Counted from the first letter of the stretch, positions 27,277 through 38,365 are shown. The stretch is DNA of 64,000 nucleotides from Nanoperiomorbus sp963544155 (GCA_963544155.1 CAUUDW010000001.1:1-64000), one strand, 5' to 3'. Notes: generated from the letters alone by a model not told the origin. Program-made: numbers and translations.

Positions 27277-29418
27277 ATGCTAAACAAACACACTAATAGA
27301 CGATGGACTAAAGTGATTGTCTTTAGTTTGGTGGCGGTGCTTAGCTTGGTGGCACCGCTGGCAAACATTGGCCGGTCGGTGCTGGCGGAGGAGAACTTCG
27401 ACTACGCCACTTGCCATAGGGACACGCCGGATGGCTCGGGTACCAGGGTCTCATACAATCTAAACGGCGTGGCGCCGACCGTTTATATCAGCGAGTCCCA
27501 GAAAGTCCCGGTGATGACGATCGACTTTGACGGTAAGACCTTCCTGGGCTGGAACAGTGACCCTAGTGGTAAAGGCAAGAGCTACAAGGCCGGTGATACT
27601 GTTGATGACAGCATGACGCTCTATGCTCAGTGGAAAGATGGTACGCACGGTGGCGAAGAGCCTAAGCCCAACCCTAATCCGAACCCAAATCCAAATCCCA
27701 ATCCTAATCCTAATCCGAACCCGAACCCTAATCCAAATCCCAATCCTAATCCTAACCCTAACCCGAATCCTAATCCCAACCCGAACCCCAATCCAAAACC
27801 CAATCCAAAACCCAATCCAAAACCCAATCCAAAACCCAATCCAAAACCCAATCCAAACCCCAATCCAAACCCCAATCCAAACCCCAATCCCAATCCCAAT
27901 CCTAACCCGAACCCGAATCCCAAACCGGGCAACAATAACAACAACCAGGATAATAATGGCAATGTCAATCCTAAGAATGGTACCGGCAATGATGACGCAT
28001 CGCCCTCGGCTAATGGCAACTATAGCTATGATGTTCAGGGTAGTGACGGTCGTGGTACCATCCGCTCGGATGCGCCACTGTCACCTAGCGCCGGACTGGT
28101 AGGTAATTCGATCAAGCTAGGTGCGCCGATCGCCTTTATCGTGGCGGGAATCATGGCCAGCTTGGCAGTCTTGGAGCTGACCAAGAAGGAGGCGCAGCGT
28201 CAGTCAAGAAGTCGAGTCGGCGTTAAGAAACTCTTGGCAGTGGCCGGTACACACCGAGCTTATGTCGGTGTATTGGCTCTGTCACTAGTAGCGGTAGTGG
28301 GGGCGACTTTCTATCTGACTAAACTTACTACCTCGGCCGATCCGGCCAATGTGCGCTCCGGCTTCGTCACGGTTAACTGCGCTACTAGATGGTGGCATAA
28401 TGGTGAGATGAAGGCCGGTGAGAGCAATCGCCACGGTAAATGGTACTACTTTGATGCGACTGACGATAATAATATGGCGATCAATAAAGATGTTTACCAC
28501 AAGGATCACCAGTACTGGGTAAGATACGGTAAGAACGGTGCCATGGTCTACGGTGAAGATGTTAAGGACAACGAGTGGTACTACTTTGACCCAACTACCG
28601 GTGCTATGGCAAAGGGTTGGAAACATATCGCCGGTAAGGATGGTCAGCAGAAGTGGGTTTATTACGACAAGACTACCGGCAAGATGCTCAAGGGTGAGCA
28701 ATACTTGCACGACAACAATGACGATAAGGGTGACAAGTATTGGTATATGTTTGATACGACGACCGGTGCTACTCGCTACGGCTGGGCGAAGTCGCCGAAG
28801 GGTACTTGGCATTACTACAATCAGACCTCCGGCAAGATGAGCGATCCGACGGGTGATGCCTTCCAGAATACGCAGGAGACCTGGAATTACATTCATGACG
28901 TTCGCTATAAGAGCTTGCCGACCAAGTCTGACACTAATTACTACATCGTGATTGACACAGACAACTACAAGACTACTGTATTTGAGCGGGACGGTAACAA
29001 CTGGCGACCTAAGTTCCTCTGGAAGTCGGTTGGCGGTGACGTTAACCGTGGTCATACCGCAGATGGTCAGCTGTGGGTGTTCGGTCGGACTTCAGAAGGG
29101 GCTTCAGCCGGCGACCCGTGGTGGGTGAACTTCATGCCGTGGCGTGAAGACGGCTCGGAGGGTCAGGCGTTCCATGATTGGAAACGGGAAGGTCGCAATA
29201 TGAAGGGCTCCGGCTCGGACGGCTGTGATATGGTTAGCGCTGCTAACGCAGAGTGGATCTGGCGTAATATTCCCGATGGTACCGGTGTCTATTCCATCCC
29301 GGGCTGGAATACCTCTAACTACGATGGTGTGACTACTCGCTTCGGGCATGAGTTTAGGCGTATCTGGAATCAGGGTGACATAGACAGTGCCGCCAGGCAA
29401 TTCCCGGGCGAGTTCTAA
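27277..29418 (+). CDS. Secreted multidomain cell-wall protein with L,D-transpeptidase-like domain
   Basis: 713 residues. A signal peptide (residues 1-37, ending SVLA) is followed by an InlB-B/Listeria-Bacteroides repeat (FLGWNSDPSGKGKSYKAGDT...LYAQW), an Asn-Pro repeat of about 88 residues, two hydrophobic segments (near 278-300 and 328-348), then four or five aromatic cell-wall-binding repeats (KWYYFD, EWYYFDPTTGAMAKGW, WVYYDKTTGKM). The C-terminal 160 residues resemble YkuD L,D-transpeptidases: a YYIVIDTDNYKTTVFE strand, FHDW and SDGCDMVS near residue 647, which would supply His and Cys. The usual SHGC is altered to SDGC. Possible roles are cross-linking its own wall or acting on the host wall. 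A Gly-rich RBS, AAAAAGGGGG, precedes the ATG. Confidence 0.82.
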   Translation: MLNKHTNRRWTKVIVFSLVAVLSLVAPLANIGRSVLAEENFDYATCHRDTPDGSGTRVSYNLNGVAPTVYISESQKVPVMTIDFDGKTFLGWNSDPSGKGKSYKAGDTVDDSMTLYAQWKDGTHGGEEPKPNPNPNPNPNPNPNPNPNPNPNPNPNPNPNPNPNPNPNPNPNPKPNPKPNPKPNPKPNPKPNPNPNPNPNPNPNPNPNPNPNPNPKPGNNNNNQDNNGNVNPKNGTGNDDASPSANGNYSYDVQGSDGRGTIRSDAPLSPSAGLVGNSIKLGAPIAFIVAGIMASLAVLELTKKEAQRQSRSRVGVKKLLAVAGTHRAYVGVLALSLVAVVGATFYLTKLTTSADPANVRSGFVTVNCATRWWHNGEMKAGESNRHGKWYYFDATDDNNMAINKDVYHKDHQYWVRYGKNGAMVYGEDVKDNEWYYFDPTTGAMAKGWKHIAGKDGQQKWVYYDKTTGKMLKGEQYLHDNNDDKGDKYWYMFDTTTGATRYGWAKSPKGTWHYYNQTSGKMSDPTGDAFQNTQETWNYIHDVRYKSLPTKSDTNYYIVIDTDNYKTTVFERDGNNWRPKFLWKSVGGDVNRGHTADGQLWVFGRTSEGASAGDPWWVNFMPWREDGSEGQAFHDWKREGRNMKGSGSDGCDMVSAANAEWIWRNIPDGTGVYSIPGWNTSNYDGVTTRFGHEFRRIWNQGDIDSAARQFPGEF
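27670..27930 (+). repeat. Asn-Pro hexanucleotide repeat tract
   Basis: About 43 tandem 6-bp units (AAYCCN and AAACCC variants) encode alternating Asn-Pro with some Lys-Pro. A unit change keeps the frame, so the stalk length can vary without breaking the protein. Confidence 0.95.
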
Positions 29419-29457
29419 CCGGGGAACATAATTCGAGAAGGGTCGGCAAACTACCGC

Positions 29458-29534
29458 TTGATTGTACCGTAGACATTATTACAATGCAGGTATAATCAGG
29501 TGGTGTTGACGATGCTGAAGATATGGGATAAACT
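29458..29534 (+). promoter_or_regulatory. Tandem promoters of the 16S rRNA gene
   Basis: P1: TTGATT (29458-29463), 16 nt, TACAAT (29480-29485). P2: TTGACG (29506-29511), 17 nt, TAAACT (29529-29534). A further TATAAT at 29491-29496 lacks a clear -35. A boxA-like TGCATCTTTACAAT lies at 29607-29620. Confidence 0.65.
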
Positions 29535-29685
29535 GGGTCTAGTTCAAGTGCGAGAGATTCTTGCGGGTGTCATGCATCTGATCTTGTTGCTGATACCGTT
29601 TTGGACTGCATCTTTACAATTTAGTAGTGCAAGTCAATTTCGTCAGTCATCCTATTATGTTAGTTTTCGAACTACACTTTTGACG

Positions 29686-29796
29686 AGAGTTTGATAAAGC
29701 GAGAAGTCGAGCGAAATGAGAGCTATCTCATTTCCGAGACGCCGAAGCTTTATCTAGCTTTCATGAATGAAAGCTAGATCCTGGCTCAGGATGAAC
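29686..29796 (+). other. 16S leader carrying an interrupted copy of the 16S 5' end
   Basis: AGAGTTTGAT (29686-29695) and ATCCTGGCTCAGGATGAAC (29778-29796) are the two halves of the mature 16S 5' end (compare 29891-29917), separated here by about 82 nt. The insert folds into GAAATGAG/CTCATTTC and a perfect 11-bp hairpin ATCTAGCTTTC/GAAAGCTAGAT, bounded by AAAGC/GCTTT. More small hairpins follow up to the real 16S start. No protein is encoded; a 64-codon frame starting at 29500 is spurious. Confidence 0.85.
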
Positions 29797-29883
29797 CTTG
29801 ACCGTATGGTCAGCCGAGGACAGTACGGCATGTGCCGCCAGCACCTTTGGCATTAGGTTTATCTTGGTCTAGATGAGCTTTCT

Positions 29884-31351
<1,468 letters not shown>

Positions 31352-31494
31352 TAGGGAGTACTGAGCGCCAGCCATTTGGCCGGTAGCTAGGTCGATCCGG
31401 TTATCTTGAGCGAATTCGCAAGATAACACTTACCGGAAGAATTCACCCTAGGGTGACGAGGAATGGACTTGCGCTACTGAATTGTAATCCTAGG

Positions 31495-31526
31495 AAGCTC
31501 TGCTATTGAGGCAGAGCTTTTTGTTT
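31495..31526 (+). terminator. Terminator of the 16S transcript
   Basis: AAGCTCTGC/GCAGAGCTT stem with a T-rich tail, about 145 nt after the 16S 3' end. It separates 16S from the rest of the locus. Confidence 0.88.
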
Positions 31527-31567
31527 TGTAACTAAGCCGTTTCACCACTGCTATGACTGCGGTAGTC

Positions 31568-31596
31568 TTGACATAACCGCAATTATATGGTAGGGT
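31568..31596 (+). promoter_or_regulatory. Promoter with TAGGGT -10
   Basis: TTGACA (31568-31573), 17 nt ending ATATGG, TAGGGT (31591-31596). The same ATGG-TAGnGT layout occurs at 32860-32888 and 41729-41757. Confidence 0.6.
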
Positions 31597-31631
31597 AGCT
31601 CCATAGTCAAATCTAAGAAAAGGAGAAGGAA

Positions 31632-32568
31632 ATGGCTAATATGAATAAAAATAATACTAATCGGGGGGGGGTTAGAAGCTAATCCTTCTCCATGGGATGA
31701 GATCTCGGGTATTGAGCTTGATGAAGACCAAAAGATACATTGCGGAGTTGACCAACACGTTGTTGACTCCATGGTTGGTCATCGTGAGGCAAGGCGTCTG
31801 GAAGATGAAGCTGATAGATTGCTCTATAAGACTAGTGAAGCTAAGGGTATAACCGTAGATGACGCTCGTCATGACTGGGACTACATTGCAAAGCTAGTGA
31901 AAGCGGACGAGGCTAAAAATAAAGCGGTCGAGTCAGATAAGCAAGCTCTGGTTGATTTAGTACCACAGGTGCAGGAAGAGACGATAGATCGTATTGGTCT
32001 ATTTGACTTGTCTAGAGAGGAGAAACAAAAATTAGCTGAGCTGGGTGATGGCAATGTGGAGCGTGGTGCAGCTATGCGTGCTATTGAGTTAAGTAATAGA
32101 CTTGATAAGCTTGAGGAAGGTAGCCGGAGGATACTTGCAGGCAGGGTGGCCAAAGGCGCTTTTGCCGGGATCAGGAATATGATTCGGGATCTGACGATGA
32201 GTAAGGAAGACAAGTATTACCGCAAGCAGCTTTGGGACGCTAAGCGTGATACATGGATTGAGTATTCCAAGTTAGTTAAACACCCCGAGCACGTACCTAG
32301 TGATGAATTGACGGATGAGGACAAGCGAAGACAGAAGGGGCTGGTAAAGCTATCTATGGCGACTGAAGCTTACTCAAATATCCTCAGTCACGATGCGAAA
32401 TACAGAGATCAGCATATGCCGTCATCACCTAAGGTTGCCGAGTGGATGGCGCAAGGTCAGACTGTGATTCAGCCAACCGTACGGTTGAACAGTTGGCAGG
32501 CTGCGCTTGATGACTGGTATGACGAAAAGAAAGAAGCCGAAGAAAAAAGAAATACGGCTGATATGTAA
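31632..32568 (+). CDS. Unknown protein, frameshifted at a G9 tract
   Basis: ATG 31632 has a strong AAGGAGAAGGAA site, but the frame runs 16 codons (MANMNKNNTNRGGVRS) to a TAA. With eight Gs instead of nine in the tract at 31663-31671, it continues without a stop through LEANPSPWDEISGIEL into the long frame to 32568, making 311 residues. As written, only an internal ATG (31771, 265 residues) without a good RBS is available. The product is hydrophilic, helical and highly charged, with no signal peptide. No family recognised. The shift could be phase variation, a mutation or a sequencing error. It lies between 16S and 23S and has its own promoter and terminator. Confidence 0.75.
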
Positions 32569-32594
32569 TCTCCTCGGTATCAAGTAAAGTCGGA

Positions 32595-32620
32595 TAAGGG
32601 CTCTCTACAGAGAGCCCTTA
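32595..32620 (+). terminator. Terminator after the frameshifted gene
   Basis: TAAGGGCTCT/AGAGCCCTTA stem followed by TTT. Confidence 0.85.
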
Positions 32621-32733
32621 TTTAGCTGGCGAGGCACTTAGCACTACTGAAGAGGCAGTAGTATGCATCAATGTAGGGATACTCTAAGATGAGCCAACGA
32701 TTGCTGAGCGTCTCGGAGATCGAAAAGACAATC

Positions 32734-32775
32734 CTATTTACAAAAAGTGGCGAAATCGCCAGAAATTGTAAATAG
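32734..32775. repeat. Nested perfect inverted repeat
   Basis: CTATTTACAA/TTGTAAATAG (10 bp) encloses TGGCGA-aa-TCGCCA (6 bp) in a 42-bp palindromic element about 85 bp upstream of the next promoter. There is no T-run, so a terminator is less likely than an operator or RNA hairpin. Confidence 0.75.
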
Positions 32776-32859
32776 AATTAGTAAATGTCGGTGTCGGACA
32801 TGAGCGAAATGGCATCATCACTATGGGGCTATTTGACTTCTTACTGGAGGGCGGTCATC

Positions 32860-32888
32860 TTGACAATGCACTAGCTTTATGGTAGCGT
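32860..32888 (+). promoter_or_regulatory. Promoter with TAGCGT -10
   Basis: TTGACA (32860-32865), 17 nt ending TTATGG, TAGCGT (32883-32888), about 40 nt before ATG 32930. Confidence 0.6.
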
Positions 32889-32929
32889 TAAGCATGTAAG
32901 CTAATAAAGAGGAAAGGCGATATATAGAT

Positions 32930-34150
32930 ATGAAGAATATAGATCGTAAGGCTGGCGAGGGTAGTTCCTCATCTAGCAATAAATCCGTCTGGAATACCGG
33001 TAGTCCGGACGACACTCTGGATATGTCGGTTGAAGAGATAACCGACGCTAAAGATCCTCATGCTGCTGACGGCTACATCAAGGCAGCTAATGCCAACCCC
33101 GAGACGCCGAGCTTCGGCGATGCGGCTCACAACAAGCAGGACAAGCACGGGCTTCATCGCAAGGTGATAGCCGGTATGCTGGTGGCCGCTTTGGCCAGTG
33201 GGGTAGGAGTGGCTGCCAAGGGTATGGCAGAGCAGAAGACTGTCGACAATGGCAACCAACCGGCTGCCACTCAGGTTGAGCAGGGCGACGAGAAGATCAA
33301 AGAGTACTACACCAGCTACGAAGACGAGAAGGGTAAGACTACTTCACACTGGTTTGTCGGCCCTGACGGTAAGGAAACCCGGGGTATGAGCTCATTCTTG
33401 CCTCGACCGGAGGGCGCTGAGTACGACGGTAGCATCACCGGCTCCCGTACCGACATCTTTGAGAATGGCGAGGGACGCAAGAAGAGCTTCACCATGAACT
33501 CATCTGAGCAGGTCGAGAAAGCTAAAGAAAAGGCTGACTCTAAATCAGAGAAGGACGACGAGCGAGTTGTCGAGTACACTACTTATGGTAGGAACGGCAA
33601 TGGCACAACCACTTCTCACTGGGAAGTTGGTCCTGACGGTAAGGAGACCAGAGGCATGAGTTCGTTCGTTCCTCGACCGGAAGGTGTCGAAGACGATGGC
33701 AGCGTGACCGGCTCTCGCTGGGAGACTCTAGCTAACGGTAAGCGGCGGGGTAAGAGCTTCTACGTTCCCGGCGCTGAGACCTCCGAGACTACTAAGGTCG
33801 ACGATGAGGCAGCTAAGGGCGGTTCTAAGTCAGAGGAGAAGATCAAGGAATACTACACCAGCTACGAAGACGAGAAGGGTACAACCACCTCTCACTGGGA
33901 AGTCGGTCCTGATGGTAAAGAGACTAGGGGTATGAGCTCCCATACACCCAGACCGGAAGGTGCTGAGTACGACGGTAGTATCACCGGCTCTCGTATCGAC
34001 ATTTTAGAGAATGGCGAGCAGCGCAAAAAGAGCTTCACCATGAACTCCTCCGAACGGATGGAGAAGGCGAAGGAGCGGAAGGACTCGCCTACCACGGAAG
34101 AGCCCGGCGCAGATGACGAGGTGGAAGCAGCTGTAACTGTCGCTGACTAA
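32930..34150 (+). CDS. Membrane-anchored protein with three tandem repeats
   Basis: 406 residues. A hydrophilic N-terminal part of about 75 residues is followed by one membrane helix (about 78-96, KVIAGMLVAALASGVGVAA). Three repeats of about 70 residues follow, each with TTSHW.VGPDGKETRGMSS, RPEG and DGS.TGSR, joined by charged linkers, then an acidic tail. The layout suggests the repeats lie outside the cell. The repeat is not one I recognise; the TSHW-VGPDGKETRGM core is strongly kept. It sits between 16S and 23S. AGAGGAAAGG lies upstream of the ATG, and a strong terminator follows. Confidence 0.75.
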   Translation: MKNIDRKAGEGSSSSSNKSVWNTGSPDDTLDMSVEEITDAKDPHAADGYIKAANANPETPSFGDAAHNKQDKHGLHRKVIAGMLVAALASGVGVAAKGMAEQKTVDNGNQPAATQVEQGDEKIKEYYTSYEDEKGKTTSHWFVGPDGKETRGMSSFLPRPEGAEYDGSITGSRTDIFENGEGRKKSFTMNSSEQVEKAKEKADSKSEKDDERVVEYTTYGRNGNGTTTSHWEVGPDGKETRGMSSFVPRPEGVEDDGSVTGSRWETLANGKRRGKSFYVPGAETSETTKVDDEAAKGGSKSEEKIKEYYTSYEDEKGTTTSHWEVGPDGKETRGMSSHTPRPEGAEYDGSITGSRIDILENGEQRKKSFTMNSSERMEKAKERKDSPTTEEPGADDEVEAAVTVAD

Positions 34151-34181
34151 GCCAAGTTTACTCTCCGGCTAGTGGGAAAGA

Positions 34182-34215
34182 TAATCCGCCCCGGCGCACA
34201 GATCGGGGCGGATTA
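34182..34215 (+). terminator. Terminator after the repeat protein gene
   Basis: TAATCCGCCCC/GGGGCGGATTA, 11 bp, loop of 12 nt. Confidence 0.85.
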
Positions 34216-34288
34216 CTTGTGGTTAGCTGTGCGCCGTGATGTGGGCTGGCGTTACGTAAATTACAACATATAAGCAGGCTAAAGCTAG

Positions 34289-34317
34289 TTGACGGAGTCT
34301 AGCCGGTTTGCTAGTAT
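34289..34317 (+). promoter_or_regulatory. Promoter of 23S-5S rRNA
   Basis: TTGACG (34289-34294), exactly 17 nt, TAGTAT (34312-34317). It predicts a leader of about 420 nt. The leader contains CCGGCACAG (34548-34556) pairing with CTGTGCCGG (34626-34634), around a TTAACAATTT stretch like the 3' part of boxA. Confidence 0.65.
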
Positions 34318-34720
34318 ATCTTCAGTTGCTTATGTTCTGATGAACCACTAAGAATTGTGCGAGACAAACATGGTGGATTCTGTAGCTATGTTGCTTGTGT
34401 TGCTGGTCTATGAATAGAATGCAGATAGAGGTCTAGCCGTCTTAACTGATAGAGACTGCGGGGGCGAGAGTTCTGGTGTGCATTCTACCTGGCGCCGTAT
34501 AAGTATCGTGTATCCTTTCATAACAACGCATGATCTTAGTCAGGTAGCCGGCACAGCATATTAACAATTTAGTTCAATCGTAAGATGATGAGATGATATC
34601 AGTGCTTGACGCTGATGAGTCCGGTCTGTGCCGGGTTCGTTGGTAGATAGTAGTGATGTCATTTTCGACCAAATGTAGGATTGACGGATGGTTGAGCTTA
34701 AACTTTAACGAGTTGAAGAT

Positions 34721-34738
34721 TCAACTACCGCTTCAGTC
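34721..34738 (+). other. 5' arm of the 23S processing stem
   Basis: TCAACTACCGCTTCAGTC pairs with GACTGAAACGGTAGCTTGAG at 38128-38147, with few mismatches, bracketing the 23S gene as RNase III processing stems do. Confidence 0.7.
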
Positions 34739-35484
34739 AATGCATAAAAAGGTACTCAAGGGCACAAAATGGATGCCTAGACATATACTACCGATGAAGG
34801 ACGTGGAAGGCTGCGAAAAGTCTCGGCTAGCTGTCATCAAGCTGTGAACCGGGAATATCCGAATGGGGAAACCCGCCGCGGGTCATGCCGTGAGCATCGT
34901 ACGCTGAATAAAATAGGCGTAGTGAAAGGGAACCGTCTGAACTGAAACATCTTAGTAGGACGAGGAAAAGAGAGTAAATAACGATTCCGGGAGTAGTGGC
35001 GAGCGAAACTGGAATAGCCCAAACCTTGTATTGTTTTGTTCTCATCATCCGGACTGACATGTCTACCTCAGTAGGTGAGTTGGTATGGATGGTGAGAACG
35101 ATATGGCTGACAGGCTAATGCAATCAGGGTGTTGTGAGTCTACAGAGTTTTAAGATCCAGCACTTCTATACGGAGTGTTGAATCTTAAAAGTGACGACTG
35201 TCATCGAGCACATAAGGTAAAAAATCGGCGTGGTTAGCAGAACGAGTTGGAAAGCTCAGCCGGAGACTGTGATAGCCAGGTATGCGAAAACGACGCTGAC
35301 CTTATTCTGTATTCTCGAGTAGGTCGGGGCACGAGAAACCCTGATTGAATCCGGCTGGACCACCAGCCAAGGCTAAATATAGTATATGATTGATAGTGAA
35401 CTAGTACGGTGACGGAAAGGTGAAAAGAACCCCGGGAGGGGAGTGAAATAGAACCTGAAATTTTGTGCCTACAAGGAGTCGGAG

Positions 35485-35797
35485 CCCAGCACCTTTGAAA
35501 TCGAGTGGTACAATGTAGACAGATGTTCTACGTGTACGTTTTGCAAAGTGATCGGGAATCAGATCAAATTTACTTCGGTCAGACCAGTGACTTAAGACGA
35601 CGTCTCTCGGAGCATAATTCCGGTAAGGATACTTATACCAAGATATATGCGCCATGGAAGGTTGTCTATTATGAAGCCTATTTATCACGTAAGCTGGCAT
35701 TAGCCCGTGAGAGGCAGTTGAAAGCTTATGGACAAGCCAGGACTGCTCTGAAGAAGAGACTAAATTTGATCTGATACTCGATTTCAAAGGTGCTGGG
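35485..35797 (+). mobile_element. Intervening sequence in 23S helix 25
   Basis: A 22-nt arm at 35485-35506 (CCCAGCACCTTTG...CGAGT) is perfectly complementary to 35776-35797. It sits where E. coli has the short hairpin after CCTGAAACCGTGTACGTACAAGC, which is helix 25, a known hot spot for intervening sequences excised by RNase III. The loop of 269 nt is almost entirely the GIY-YIG gene. The flanking 23S sequence (GGAGTCGGAG and TGACGGCGTGC) resumes on each side. Confidence 0.88.
35523..35774 (+). CDS. GIY-YIG nuclease encoded inside the 23S insertion
   Basis: 83 residues, a single GIY-YIG domain of the short YhbQ/UPF0213 type. MFYVYVLQS supplies the first motif (YVYVL for GIY), IYFGQTSDLRRRLSEHNSG the second (YFG for YIG, plus the conserved Arg), and the catalytic Glu is in RERQLKAYG. 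The basic C-terminus is RTALKKRLNLI. The ATG is 17 nt after the left stem arm, the TGA ends 2 nt before the right arm, and TACAAT lies 9 nt before the ATG. A homing or DNA-repair nuclease is possible. It would be made from the excised RNA or from its own -10. A GTG at 35505 would add six residues. Confidence 0.88.
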   Translation: MFYVYVLQSDRESDQIYFGQTSDLRRRLSEHNSGKDTYTKIYAPWKVVYYEAYLSRKLALARERQLKAYGQARTALKKRLNLI

Positions 35798-37675
35798 TGA
35801 CGGCGTGCTTTTTGTAGAACGATCCAGCGAGTTAATTTTTACGGCGAGGTTAAGTCAGATGATGAAGCCATAGTGAAAGCGAGCATTAACAGTGCGATTT
35901 AGTCGTAAGGATTAGACCCGAAACCAGGTGACCTAACCATGAGCAGGTTGAAGCAACCTTAATCGGTTGTGGAGGACCGAACCAGTGTATATTGCAAAAT
36001 GCTTGGATGACTTGTGGTTAGCGGTGAAATGCCAATCGAACTTGGAGATAGCTGGTTCTCCGCGAAATAGTTATAGGACTAGCGTCGTGTGATAGCTTAC
36101 GGGGGTAGAGCTCTGTCAAGAGATAGGGGGAGCAATCCTACCTACTCTTAATAAACTACGAATACCGTATGTCTGTATCACGGCAGTTAGAACGTCGGTG
36201 CTAAGATCGGCGCTCAAAAGGGAAACAGCCCAGACCATCATCTAAGGTCCCCAAATTTACGCTAAGTGGGAAACAAGGTGGAATTTCTTAAACAGCTAGG
36301 ATGTTGGCTTAGAAGCAGCCATTCATTTAAAGAGTGCGTAACAGCTCACTAGTCAAGAGATTCTGCGTGGAAGATATAACGGGGCTAAGCGTAATACCGA
36401 AGATATGGATTGCAATTTATTGCAGTGGTAGCGGAGCGTTCCTATCGGCAGTGAAGCCGGACTGTTAAGTACCGGTGGAGCGTTAGGAAGTGAGAATGCT
36501 GGAACGAGTAACCATAAGACAGGTGAGAATCCTGTCGGCCGAAAGAGCGAGGTTTCCTGGGCTATGGTAATCATCCCAGGGTTAGTCGGGCCTAAGCCGA
36601 GGCGTTTAGCGTAGGCGATGGACATCAGGTTAATATTCCTGAACTAGTCAAACTTTGTATGCAGTTAGCGATGAGATAGGTGGAGCGGATTCATGGTTTA
36701 TCCGTTCAAGTGATAGAGGAATCTTGATCGAGTAAAAGTGAACTTACGGGTTTACGATTCCGCTGAAGGCATTGACCAGAAAAGCTGGCATACGCATGGG
36801 TTTGGCTACCCGTACCGCAAACCGACACAGGTGCTCGAGTCGAGGAGACTAAGGCTTACGAGAGAATGATTGCTAAGGAACTCGGCAATACAGCGACCGT
36901 AACTTCGGAATAAGGTCTGCCTACATTTGTAGGCCGCAGCTAAAGAGCCCACGGAACTGTTTACCAAAAACTCAGGTCTCTGCTAACACGAAAGTGGATG
37001 TATAGGGGCTGAAACCTGCCCGGTGCCGGAAGGTTAAGGGGATTGCTTCACGGTGAGAACTGAAGCCCCGGTGAACGGCGGCGGTAACTATAACCGTCCT
37101 AAGGTAGCGAAATTCCTTGTCAGGTAAGTTCTGACCCGCACGAATGGTTAAATCATGTGGGCACTGTCTCAGCAATTATCTCGGTGAAAATGCATTGGCG
37201 GTAAAGATGCCGTCTGTCCGCACCAGGACGAAAAGACCCCGTGGAGCTTCACTACAGCTTTACATTGTTGTGGGTTCTAACTTGTGTAGTATAGGTGGGA
37301 GACTTTGAAGCAGATACGCTAGTATCTGTGGAGTCATCAGTGAAATACCACCCCCGTTAGGATCTGCATCTAACCTGTGCCGTTATCCGGTATAGGGACC
37401 GTGTATGGTTGGTAGTTTAACTGGGGCGGTTGCCTCCTAAAGAGTAGCGGAGGCGTTCAAAGGTTGGCTAACTTCGGATGGAAATCGAAGTGATAGTGTA
37501 TGCGCATAAGCCAGCTTGACTGTGAGGAGTACATTCCAATCAGAGACGAAAGTCGGAGCAAGTGATCCGCTGTACGTACATTTGTACATGAATGTGGGAT
37601 CGACAGCGCAAACGGATAAAAGTTACCCTGGGGATAACAGGCTTATAGCGCCCAATAGTTCACATAGACGGCGCT

Positions 37676-37733
<58 letters not shown>

Positions 37734-37747
37734 CGGCTGTTCGCCGG

Positions 37748-37781
<34 letters not shown>

Positions 37782-38127
37782 CGAGACAGTTCGGTTTATA
37801 TCCGGTGTGGACGTCAGGAAACTTGCGAGGATTTGCCCCTAGTACGAGAGGACCGGGGTGAACGCACCTCTGGTGTATCGGTTGTGACCACCTGTCGCAT
37901 TGCCGAGTAGCTATGTGCGGAGCAGATAAGCGCTGAAAGCATATTAAGCGCGAAACTGACCTCAAGATTAGGTTTCCCCATGAGGACACTAATAGACGAT
38001 TAGTTTGATAGGCACAAGGTGGAAGCACAGTAATGTGTGGAGCTGAAGTGTACTAATAGTCCCACTGCCTTTTTATGTTTTGATCTAGTGCTTTAGTCTC
38101 TTGAGGCTGAAGCTCCGGATCAGGTAG

Positions 38128-38147
38128 ACTGAAACGGTAGCTTGAGT
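38128..38147 (+). other. 3' arm of the 23S processing stem
   Basis: Complementary to 34721-34738. Weaker pairing may extend it outward (TTTTTAACTCACGTCATCC with GGATGGTTGAGCTTAAA). Confidence 0.65.
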
Positions 38148-38246
38148 TTTTAACTCACGTCATCCCATCTTACGGTTGAGCTGATTGTTATCGTAATCTA
38201 GTTCGGTTTGATGGACATCGACACTAGTATTGCTACTTAGCAGTAT

Positions 38247-38358
38247 TATGGTCGGTGCCCATGGAGCTGGGGAAACACCTGTTACCATTTCGAACACAGC
38301 AGTTAAGCCCAGCATCGGCGAGGATACTGCCTAGCGGGAAAGTAGCACGGTGCCGAAT
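38247..38358 (+). rRNA. rrf: 5S ribosomal RNA
   Basis: GTCGGTGCCCATGGAGCTGGGGAAACACC, CCATTTCGAACACAGCAGTTAAGCCC and GCGGGAAAGTAGCACGGTGCCGA match 5S. The ends are estimated from terminal pairing. It lies about 170 nt after 23S. Confidence 0.93.
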
Positions 38359-38365
38359 TATCATG

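Noticed and set aside
29500..29694. 64-codon open frame ahead of 16S
   Set aside because: It lies in the rRNA leader over a promoter and boxA-like site, has no RBS and no recognisable product.
34612..34645. CTGATGAG followed by CCGG...CCGG in the 23S leader, resembling a hammerhead ribozyme core
   Set aside because: The required GAAA after stem II is absent (the sequence reads GTTCGTT), and no stem III with a cleavage triplet is found.
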